From Planctomycetaceae bacterium (GTDB lineage Bacteria > Planctomycetota > Planctomycetia > Planctomycetales > Planctomycetaceae): DNA of 64,000 nt. The notes beneath the pieces were generated by a model. That model saw only the letters and a list, made by a program, of their open reading frames with translations. It was not told where the DNA came from and did no database searches. The DNA lies in contig JAWKTX010000004.1 of NCBI GenBank assembly GCA_041398825.1, positions 490,299-554,298 of the forward strand, written 5' to 3'. Shown here in pieces: positions 57,677 to 64,000 of the stretch; position 1 is the first letter of the stretch; each line of letters starts with the position of its first letter. The position numbers were made by a program, and so were the translations under genes.

Positions 57677-58090
57677 TTAGTTGCTTTCAAGGGAGCCGGT
57701 CTGATTGATGTACTTCCAGAAATCACCAGACATGAACGTTTACAGGCTGTTAATGGTTGTGAATTGCGAGGATTTGGTCGCCGAATGTAGTGGTCTGAGT
57801 CGCAGATTCTACGCATCCGGCCCGCTTCGACAAGTGAGCCGTGTTCGGAGCTAAAAGCGCGGGATAATCGAGAATCCCGCGAAATCCGGGATAAAGCCGC
57901 ACTGGGAATTTCCGGAACGACGACCTCGTCCAGATCATTCCCATTCTGGAACAGAACGGAGAACTCTCAAGCCACACTCACGGCATTCCAGCTTGCACAC
58001 GATGCCAGACTTCAACCCGGGCCAGACTTCAACCCGGGCCAGACTTCCGAACCTGACGCTCCACCGTGTCGACGGTCAATATCTGCTGCG
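57677..58090. other. Intergenic with an inverted repeat and a short tandem repeat
   Basis: These 414 bases hold no gene. A perfect 8-bp inverted repeat (57858-57865 with 57874-57881) forms a hairpin, and a 17-base unit is repeated 2.5 times at 58005-58047. The stretch lies between two minus-strand genes, so it should contain the SDR promoter. Confidence 0.45.
58005..58047. repeat. 17-bp tandem direct repeat, 2.5 copies
   Basis: The unit CCAGACTTCAACCCGGG occurs at 58005-58021 and 58022-58038, and its first nine bases again at 58039-58047. It lies in an intergenic stretch just after the duplicated L7/L12-like gene, on the downstream side. Confidence 0.85.
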
Positions 58091-58495
58091 TCAACGCGCC
58101 AGCCAGAATGCGGTAATGACCAGCAAAACAACGATACTCAGGCAACCACTTCCTTTGGGCTCTTCGATGCCATGCTTCGCCGCGATAAGTTCCACGGCCT
58201 GCTTCGCTTCCTTCAATCCTGCCCGGGTTTGGTTGCGGAACAACTTGATGGCCTCCAGCTTCCTGCCGTTCTGCAGCAGGGCAACAATTTCCTGGAGATC
58301 ACCTTTTCCATCTGACGGGGCGTTCGCATGGAGTGCATCGGCTTCGTTGGGATGCTCCGCCTCGTCAAGCTGCTCTACGGCTCTCTTTGCCTCCGCCAGG
58401 TTCCAGCCGGTCTCTTCACGAACTCGTTTGATCGCTTCAATGTTTTGTCCACGGCTCAAAAGTTCGCGAATTTGATTCTGCAATTCATCATTCAT
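58091..58495 (-). CDS. Duplicated ribosomal L7/L12 C-terminal-like protein with C-terminal membrane helix
   Basis: The protein of 134 residues begins MNDELQNQIRELLSRGQNIEA with GGGAGGG seven bases upstream. Residues about 13-43 (EAIKRVREETGWNLAEAKRAVEQL) and about 78-108 (EAIKLFRNQTRAGLKEAKQAVELIAA) are two copies of the helix-turn-helix-strand pattern of the L7/L12 C-terminal domain, which carries the conserved K-x-x-R...G-x-x-L-x-E-A-K signature. They are joined by a short acidic Ala-rich linker. The end (CLSIVVLLVITAFWLAR) is a membrane helix. It is not a ribosomal protein. Proteins of this kind (DUF3110-like or ClpS-like in part) have no settled function. Confidence 0.7.
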   Translation of the reverse strand: MNDELQNQIRELLSRGQNIEAIKRVREETGWNLAEAKRAVEQLDEAEHPNEADALHANAPSDGKGDLQEIVALLQNGRKLEAIKLFRNQTRAGLKEAKQAVELIAAKHGIEEPKGSGCLSIVVLLVITAFWLAR

Positions 58496-58973
58496 TTGAT
58501 GCCCTCCCATGGACGCGTTGCACACTTTGGTTTCAGGGAAGTCGACAGACCAGCGTGTGATCTTTCCCCCAAATTTCAAGGGAATCAGAAGACGCTCGAA
58601 TCAGTCGGGTGAGCGAACGCCATGGAAGGGCCGCCAGTGAGATCGTGCCGGTCGTGCTCTCGATTTATGCCACAAAATGTCGGTAGAAATGAACACACAA
58701 GGAGATTTCCGCCCACTGCAATTCTCCGGCGGTTCAGGCAGCGTCGTGCTGACCAACGGCACAGAAACCATACAAATGGCATTGTTGAGCCGGGCCGATG
58801 CAGAAAAAAGGCCATTTTGCCGGACAACACATCACGCCACAGCCTGTTCGCCGTGATCGCAATCACCTTGGTGCCTTGGATGCGTTCCGTTAGAATACGC
58901 CGAGGAGAAACCGGGCAACTCCGGCTGCAACCGTTTTGGGTTGTACAAACGAAATCGTCGAAGGAACGACACC
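58496..58973. other. Intergenic, divergent region before the glycosyltransferase
   Basis: These 478 bases hold no convincing gene. A minus-strand frame at 58585-58866 has no recognisable features. Promoters for the divergent L7/L12-like and glycosyltransferase genes should lie here. Confidence 0.4.
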
Positions 58974-60245
58974 GTGTTAAATCACCTCTCCGCCATTGAT
59001 GCTGCGTTTTGGATAGTCTTTTGCACGTGTCTGGGGGCCTTGTATTGGGTCTACGACGGATACGGTCGTTGCCTTCAGCTGCTGACGACGTTTCGAAGAA
59101 CTCCTGGACAGTCGACGCAGACGCCTCGATCGGAGCATGACGAGGCCTTGCTTCCGAGCGTTTCCGTCCTTGTCACAGCACACAATGAAGCGGGACACAT
59201 CGCGAAACGCATCCGGAATCTGCAGGATTGCAACTTCCCAGCAGATCGGCTGGAAATTGTCGTCGCAGCCGATGGATGCACAGATGCAACCTGTGACATC
59301 GTCCGCCATCTGATCAGGAATCGAACCTCGACTGAGCCTGCCATCCGTCTGTACGAAAGCCCTGGACTCGGCAAGACTGCCACGCAAAATGGAGCGATCG
59401 CGGATATTCGAGCGGACGTAATCGTCTTCACTGACGCCGATGTCGTCTTTGACCATCAGTTTCTTCGAAGTGCAGCCGGGCAGTTCCTTGATCCACAAGT
59501 CGGTGCAGTAGCTGGTCACCTTTTATTCGCTCCACCAGGAGAACACGCCGTCATCTCCGGTCAGGGTTTCTTCTGGAACTACGAACTCAAATTGCGACGT
59601 CTGGAGACGCAACTTGGTTTGCTGGCCGTAGTAGCCGGTTCCTGCTTTGCTTTGCGACGTTCCCTTTTTGTTGAGATGAATCCATCCATTGGTGAGGACT
59701 GTATTGTGCCGCTGGATGTAGTTAACCAGGGATTTCGAGTTGTCCAGGATGACAATGCTGTTTGTTTCGACCAGTTCGAGTACGGAGCGGATGTCGTCTG
59801 GCGAAAACGCATACGAATGACACTCCGAAACTGGCAGGGAACCTGGCTCCGTTCCTCATTGTTGAATCCGTTCAAAAGCACCGGCTACGCCTTTGCGCTC
59901 TGGTCGCACAAGCTGGGTCGATGGCTGTCGCCCGTATTTCTTCTGGGTGCGACGATTTCCGGGATCGGCCTCAATGCGATCTCCCCCGGGCCGTTGACCA
60001 TCGGGGTTCTTTCGCCCCTGGTGTGTTTCTATCTACTTGCATTCGTCGGATGGCTTACAAAAGCCCGAGGCATTCGAATCCCCGGTGCCGCAACCTGCTT
60101 CAGCTTCCTTCTGGTGAACGCCGCATTTTTCCTGGGTGTCGTAAAGGCTCTGTCAGGACACCAGATTCATTCTTATCGCAACTTCCTGACATCAACACGG
60201 CCGGATGAAGCAACGCACACAGATTCGGGCCGTCAGGCTGCATGA
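58974..60245 (+). CDS. GT2 family glycosyltransferase, membrane-bound
   Basis: The likely start is the GTG at 58974 with AAGGA eight bases upstream; the frame is open from a TTG at 58941. The product has about 423 residues. An N-terminal membrane helix is followed by a GT-A fold: SVSVLVTAHNEAGHIAKRI near residue 64, VVAADGCTDAT, then the DxD-type FTDADVVFDHQF metal site near 155, and a GEDCIVP acidic segment near 246 that may act as catalytic base. A final cluster of about three membrane helices ends the protein. Members with this layout make beta-linked polysaccharides or transfer sugars to lipids. The acceptor is unknown. Confidence 0.85.
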   Translation: MLNHLSAIDAAFWIVFCTCLGALYWVYDGYGRCLQLLTTFRRTPGQSTQTPRSEHDEALLPSVSVLVTAHNEAGHIAKRIRNLQDCNFPADRLEIVVAADGCTDATCDIVRHLIRNRTSTEPAIRLYESPGLGKTATQNGAIADIRADVIVFTDADVVFDHQFLRSAAGQFLDPQVGAVAGHLLFAPPGEHAVISGQGFFWNYELKLRRLETQLGLLAVVAGSCFALRRSLFVEMNPSIGEDCIVPLDVVNQGFRVVQDDNAVCFDQFEYGADVVWRKRIRMTLRNWQGTWLRSSLLNPFKSTGYAFALWSHKLGRWLSPVFLLGATISGIGLNAISPGPLTIGVLSPLVCFYLLAFVGWLTKARGIRIPGAATCFSFLLVNAAFFLGVVKALSGHQIHSYRNFLTSTRPDEATHTDSGRQAA

Positions 60246-60311
60246 CTCACGCTGTAATCAGGCTGCAGGTGACCATGGTTTACAGAAATGGATTCCACGG
60301 AGGACATTCCA

Positions 60312-61154
60312 CTATACGGCATTGTGCGAGGAAGGCCGCGACACGAGCCAGACGGCGAATGCGGTTGTAATCGACACGGTTATTGCCGTCATTGTCAGAC
60401 AGGCAGGCATAGAAGGCAATTCCGGTGTCGCGGGAAGTGGTACGGCATAAAGTATCCTGCGAAGCCCGGCTACGCCATAGGTCAGCGGATTGAGTCGTAT
60501 CAGCCAGGTTAGCCACCCGGCATCTGCTCCCGGAAAAAACGCGCCAGATACGAGCCACATTGGCATAAGAAAGATGCTCATCACAGCATGAAATCCCTGT
60601 GATGAATTCATCGGCCAGGCAATCAGGAATCCGATCGCAGTAAGTTCGAATGCAATAAGTGCCAGAAAACCGGTTGCCATCAGAATTCGAATGAATGACC
60701 AGTCGGGATCAAATTCAGGTGCGAGACCGACAAGCGACAACAAGGGGCCAACGGCGATAAAGAGACCCGCCTGAAGCAGAGACAACAGGGTTCCTCCAAT
60801 CAACTTGCCTAATACGATGGAACTTCGTGAAACAGGAGCAACCAGAACCCCCTGCAGGAAACCTTCGCGACGATCTTCGATAATAGAGATCGTCGAAAAA
60901 ATGGCCGTGAACATCACGATCAGGACCGCAATACCAGGGAAGAAATACTCCTGGTATGAAAGTGATCGATTCAGAGATTCCGCCCATGACGGTGTCCTGA
61001 AAGAGCTTCGGAGACCAGCCCCAAACAAAATCCAGAAAATCACAGGCTGCCCAATCGCCCCCACCACACGTGTCCGCTGACCCAGAAAACGAATCAATTC
61101 GCGTTTTGCCAACGCCCATGCCGCTTGGACTGTTGAAGGGGATGATCCACTCAT
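60312..61154 (-). CDS. ABC-2 type transporter permease
   Basis: The protein of 280 residues has about six membrane helices and matches ABC-2 permeases: an N-terminal LAKRELIRFLGQRTRVVGAIGQP segment, the EDRREGFLQGVLVAPVSRSSIVLGK block and the LNPLTYGVAGLRR motif near residue 225. Its ATG at 61154 overlaps the stop of the ATPase gene by four bases, so the two are co-translated. The pair is an exporter of unknown cargo. Confidence 0.9.
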   Translation of the reverse strand: MSGSSPSTVQAAWALAKRELIRFLGQRTRVVGAIGQPVIFWILFGAGLRSSFRTPSWAESLNRSLSYQEYFFPGIAVLIVMFTAIFSTISIIEDRREGFLQGVLVAPVSRSSIVLGKLIGGTLLSLLQAGLFIAVGPLLSLVGLAPEFDPDWSFIRILMATGFLALIAFELTAIGFLIAWPMNSSQGFHAVMSIFLMPMWLVSGAFFPGADAGWLTWLIRLNPLTYGVAGLRRILYAVPLPATPELPSMPACLTMTAITVSITTAFAVWLVSRPSSHNAV

Positions 61155-62095
61155 CTTTCCTGCGACTCCTGGGTTTCCGCTGCGCCAGCCAGCGAACCGC
61201 CGGTCAACTGCAGGAAGACATCTTCAAGTGAGGGACGGCTGACATAAACGCTTTCGACAAACGCCCTGCACTCTGTGAGAATTTGCGAAGCAAGTTCCCC
61301 CGCATTTTCTACATGCATCGTCAGCTCGTTCGAGCTGAGCACTTGTGGGGTGATGTTCAATCGACCGGTACAGAAATCACGAACTTCATTCAGCGCTCGA
61401 CATGAAACGGTCAGCCGGTCACCGGAAATCTGTGATTTCAGACTGGCCGGTGTATCCGTCGCGACGACGCCCCCATGATTCATCAACATGATTCGATCGC
61501 AGAGTTCCGCCTCTTCCATCAGATGAGTCGCAATCACAACAGTTGTTCCCTCTGCCCGACGCACGTCGGCAAGTGTCGCAAAGAACTGCTGACGGGAGCG
61601 AACATCAAGGCCGGTAGTTGGTTCGTCCAGGAATAAAACGGACGGTGAATGCAGCAACCCCATAATCAATTCGATTCGCCGCTTCTGCCCGCCGGAAAGC
61701 TTGCTTCCTGGGGTGCTTCGGTATCGTTCCATCTGGAACTGCGAAAGTAACGAATCCGATCGGGTTTGAATCGCATGTCTTCTCAGGCCGAAGATCTGCC
61801 CATGGCAGCTCAGATTCTGCTCCACTGTCAAACGGGGATCGATGGCCGGAGACTGAAACGTAATGCCGATCGAAGCACGAACACTCTGTGGCTGTGCAGC
61901 CAGATCAAATCCATTGACGACGGCCCTGCCTTTCTGGACAGGCAGAAGCGTGCACAGAATGCGAAACAGAGTTGTTTTGCCCGAACCATTGGGCCCCAAC
62001 AGGCCGAACATTTCACCTTTGGGCACTCCAAAAGTGACTCTGTCGACAGCCAACTGCGTGCCATATCGATAGGAAAGGTCCTGTGCAATGATCAT
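61151..62095 (-). CDS. ABC transporter ATPase
   Basis: The 314-residue ATP-binding subunit has Walker A LLGPNGSGKTT near residue 33, the Q-loop GITFQSPAIDPRLTV, the signature LSGGQKRR near 133, Walker B VLFLDEPTTGLDV and the switch His in VIATHLMEEAELCD. A C-terminal ~80-residue domain follows. It belongs to the ABC-2 (CcmA/DrrA-like) group. It drives the permease encoded directly downstream. A terminator separates it from cox4 upstream. Confidence 0.94.
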   Translation of the reverse strand: MIIAQDLSYRYGTQLAVDRVTFGVPKGEMFGLLGPNGSGKTTLFRILCTLLPVQKGRAVVNGFDLAAQPQSVRASIGITFQSPAIDPRLTVEQNLSCHGQIFGLRRHAIQTRSDSLLSQFQMERYRSTPGSKLSGGQKRRIELIMGLLHSPSVLFLDEPTTGLDVRSRQQFFATLADVRRAEGTTVVIATHLMEEAELCDRIMLMNHGGVVATDTPASLKSQISGDRLTVSCRALNEVRDFCTGRLNITPQVLSSNELTMHVENAGELASQILTECRAFVESVYVSRPSLEDVFLQLTGGSLAGAAETQESQER

Positions 62096-62126
62096 GTCAG
62101 CAGTCTACCTACGCCTGAAAGTACAC

Positions 62127-62161
62127 GAAAAACGCTCTCAGAGAATGATCCCGGAGAGCGT
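62127..62161 (-). terminator. Intrinsic terminator after the cox operon
   Basis: Read on the minus strand, an 8-bp stem (62132-62139 with 62154-62161, loop of 14) is followed by TTTTTCG. It lies about 45 bases past the cox4 stop, before the ABC genes. Confidence 0.75.
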
Positions 62162-62203
62162 AAGGTTTCAGGCATCTTTGGACGATCAGAATGACACTGA
62201 AAA

Positions 62204-62626
62204 CTATCCCTGATCGGAATGTGCGTCTGACTCAACAGACTCACTGTCGTTGACCGGTTCATGCTCATTGTCCGCATGCTCGTGGTGATACGCCTTAGCT
62301 TCGTCACCCCACGAATGATACTGTGGGGCGGTGCTTGTGTAGTATGGAACGCCGATGTCTGGCATCAAAGCGAGGGGCAATCCAATGGCCAATATCGTGG
62401 TGGGGGCCAGCAGAACGTACTTCCAGTTTCCTTCGAACTTCAGGTGCATGAAGAACATCATCACGCAAAGCGCTTTGGCCATGGCGACAGCAGTAACCAG
62501 CACGATGGTCACAGGCTTTGAAAAGTGCAGAACGTCAAATGCAACCGACAAGCCGGTGCAGAGGCAAAGAACTGCAAACACCGCTAAATAGTTGACGTGA
62601 TGGGTATCGTGATTTTCGGATGACAT
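62204..62626 (-). CDS. Cytochrome c oxidase subunit IV-like protein
   Basis: The protein of 140 residues starts MSSENHDTHHVNYLAVFAVL. It has three hydrophobic segments, with CVMMFFMHLKFEGNWKYVLL in the middle typical of caa3/bo3-type subunit IV. The tail is long, acidic and His-rich. The ATG at 62626 fits the family; an upstream in-frame start at 62785 would overlap cox3 and is not favoured. It lies directly after cox3 in the same operon. Confidence 0.82.
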   Translation of the reverse strand: MSSENHDTHHVNYLAVFAVLCLCTGLSVAFDVLHFSKPVTIVLVTAVAMAKALCVMMFFMHLKFEGNWKYVLLAPTTILAIGLPLALMPDIGVPYYTSTAPQYHSWGDEAKAYHHEHADNEHEPVNDSESVESDAHSDQG

Positions 62627-62691
62627 TGTCGCGTGAATCCGTAACTGAATGATCGAGCCGGGGAGGAAGGACCTGAGGCGAAGCTGCGGCA

Positions 62692-63747
62692 CTAATGAAT
62701 GATGTACAGCAATGGAAATACGAAGATCCAGACAAGGTCCACAAAGTGCCAGTACAGACCACTGTTCTCGACCCAATCCGTCCATTTGCCATCCAGGTTG
62801 GCTCCCTGCAGCAGTGGAATTGCGAACAGAGTCATTCCAACAAGGACGTGGATCGCATGAAACCCCGTGATCAGAAAATAAAGTGACGCAAACAGGTTTC
62901 CGTACAGCATGGGATGGGGCGGCAATACGCCCGCTGACACATAGCTACCGTATTTTGAATTCGACTTGAGCTCATCGAGAAAAGTACTGACTTCGCCCAG
63001 CGTCAATGCAGGAAATGCTTCTCCCTCTTTGAGTTTCGAGCGAGCGTCCACGTACTCAGGACCCGTTGCCGGGATCGACAGCGAAATGTTCGCGACCATG
63101 TGATCGTGAAGATCCATATACTTACGGAATAGCTCGATATCGCCGTCAACGTCCTGCTTGAGGGATTCGGCCGCGGATTTGTCCGCATCTTCACCTGGCC
63201 CTGCAGCAGTCAGGGCTGCAATTTGATTCACGACAGTCTTAATATCATTGGGCTCGGCAGCAACCACCGCTCCACTGTCTGTGTAGCGAGCAAATCGTTC
63301 GCGAACAACGGCCTCCAGTTCGCGATCGATCTTCGCGATCGCCTGTGATGGAGTTTCTGCGATGTGCCCGGGAAGGATGTCGTGAGCGAACTTGCCGGAG
63401 TACTCAATTGACTTAATACCCAGAAAGACGAATGCAAGGATCATGGTGTAGGTCAACCAGGATCTGGCTTTGGTGTAGTTCTTGTTTGCCATTGCTTCGT
63501 GCGCAACGACCACGCAGAAACTGGAGACAATCAACACGAACGTATTGACGCCACCAAGAAAGATATTGATATGGGTATCGGCAGGATTGTCCGGCCAGCC
63601 GGGTGAACCCAGTCTCAACACAATATACGACCCGATAAAGGCCGTAAAGAACATGATTTCTGTGCCAAGAAATAGCCACATCCCCAGTTTAGAGTTGGGA
63701 ATCGGAATACCCATTTTCAGGGCGGAAGGCTGTGCTGAGTGCGACAT
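62692..63747 (-). CDS. Cytochrome c oxidase subunit III with a large insertion
   Basis: The 351-residue protein matches subunit III of caa3-type oxidase: KLGMWLFLGTEIMFFTAFIG near residue 20, NIFLGGVNTFVLIVSSFCVV, then from residue 275 LPPHPMLYGNLFASLYFLITGFHAIHVLVGM and the terminal WHFVDLVWIFVFPLLYI. Typical members have about 200-260 residues. Here residues about 125-275 form an extra hydrophilic domain between the third and fourth helices, rich in charged helices and without a recognised motif. Subunit III supports proton uptake and stability of the oxidase core. No strong ribosome site precedes the ATG. Confidence 0.88.
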   Translation of the reverse strand: MSHSAQPSALKMGIPIPNSKLGMWLFLGTEIMFFTAFIGSYIVLRLGSPGWPDNPADTHINIFLGGVNTFVLIVSSFCVVVAHEAMANKNYTKARSWLTYTMILAFVFLGIKSIEYSGKFAHDILPGHIAETPSQAIAKIDRELEAVVRERFARYTDSGAVVAAEPNDIKTVVNQIAALTAAGPGEDADKSAAESLKQDVDGDIELFRKYMDLHDHMVANISLSIPATGPEYVDARSKLKEGEAFPALTLGEVSTFLDELKSNSKYGSYVSAGVLPPHPMLYGNLFASLYFLITGFHAIHVLVGMTLFAIPLLQGANLDGKWTDWVENSGLYWHFVDLVWIFVFPLLYIIH

Positions 63748-63817
63748 GGGAAATCAGATTCTGGAACAAACTAAAGGTTCTGGAAGCAACAAGCGACTGC
63801 CTTTGAGTCGCGGCGAC

Positions 63818-64000
63818 CTAAGAGGTCATCCGAATAAAATCAGCCACCATGACCAGCAGCAGCATCGGAAGGCAGATCAGGGAACCAAACATCAATCGCC
63901 GAGCACGAATGTCGTCTCGACGAATTGCAAATTGAAGCGTCAGTATGAAATAACCGACAGAAAGTATCAGGGCCGCGGCAGAATACCCAGTGCTGGCGAT
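63818..64000 (-). CDS. ctaB: Protoheme IX farnesyltransferase, C-terminal fragment (cut by right edge)
   Basis: The open minus-strand frame from the window edge to a TAG at 63818-63820 gives 60 residues of a hydrophobic C-terminus, including LTLQFAIRRDDIRARRLMFG and SLICLPMLLLVMVADFIRMT. This matches the last two helices of CtaB/CyoE, which farnesylates heme b to heme o for the oxidase. It lies 70 bases upstream of cox3 on the same strand. The identification rests on the short C-terminal part and on the operon context. Confidence 0.7.
   Translation of the reverse strand: MASTGYSAAALILSVGYFILTLQFAIRRDDIRARRLMFGSLICLPMLLLVMVADFIRMTS

Noticed and set aside
58585..58866. Minus-strand open frame of 93 residues in the gap before the glycosyltransferase
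   Set aside because: It has no ribosome site, no family resemblance and an unusual residue composition.
1..64000. CRISPR arrays, transposases, integrases, tRNA and rRNA genes
   Set aside because: None could be supported by reading the sequence; the only repeats seen are the short ones listed.

Overview
The window reads as chromosomal DNA of a planctomycete, probably in or near the Planctomycetaceae. Direct evidence is the density of family types that characterise that phylum: two DUF1501 proteins with Tat-like leaders, a PSCyt/PSD1 protein with two CxxCH sites, a PVC-type membrane-bound-dehydrogenase/HEAT/cytochrome c protein, two formylglycine-type sulfatases, a DUF4261 protein and several secreted proteins conserved in PVC genomes. 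Genes of central metabolism and information processing are interspersed. No phage, transposase, CRISPR array, tRNA or rRNA gene was recognised. The genus cannot be fixed from sequence alone.

Layout. 0-9.5 kb: the N-terminal part of a transketolase (minus, cut by the left edge), a DUF1501 protein, an aconitase locus broken by many indels, chorismate mutase AroH, and pyruvate phosphate dikinase. 9.8-13.5 kb: a compact plus-strand operon of ChbG/HpnK-type deacetylase, HGSNAT/NagX-like membrane acyltransferase and sulfatase, which looks like a sulfated or acetylated amino-sugar polymer locus. 13.6-19.5 kb: a TPR/metallopeptidase-like protein, a CBS protein, DinB, a DUF368 lipid-carrier transporter and infC with an AUU start. 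20-24.3 kb: a second sulfatase, then an accessory group of zinc-ribbon/ankyrin, small acidic and SMI1/KNR4 proteins. 24.8-31.6 kb: a Gfo/Idh/MocA oxidoreductase, a 3-hydroxyisobutyrate-dehydrogenase-like enzyme, DapA, a membrane-anchored VWA protein with a frameshift, and a STAS-like protein. 31.8-33.8 kb: a SCO1-DUF420 fusion and a small CPSC membrane protein linked to oxidase maturation. 34.0-44.5 kb: a 2138-residue multidomain secreted protein, a PSD1 cytochrome and a DUF4261 protein. 45-51 kb: a CE6/SASA esterase, a secreted protein, a divergent RNase HII-like nuclease, a CocE/NonD hydrolase and a translationally coupled DUF1501 protein. 51-55.3 kb: dnaN-dciA-gyrB without recF or dnaA. 55.7-64 kb: a TerB-like protein, smpB, an SDR, a duplicated L7/L12-C-terminal-like protein, a GT2 glycosyltransferase, an ABC-2 exporter pair, and the terminal genes of a heme-copper oxidase cluster (cox4, cox3, ctaB fragment).

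The most unusual object is the 2138-residue protein at 34.0-40.4 kb. It appears to join a NodB-like deacetylase, a neutral-ceramidase-like domain, a PVC dehydrogenase propeller, HEAT repeats, a cytochrome c and a C-terminal beta-sandwich-like domain in one exported chain, with two different repeat DNAs carried in frame in its sequence. Several genes (aconitase, SCO1-DUF420, VWA, second DUF1501) carry indels, mostly in short homopolymers. These may be sequencing errors or real mutations, so the affected calls are marked.
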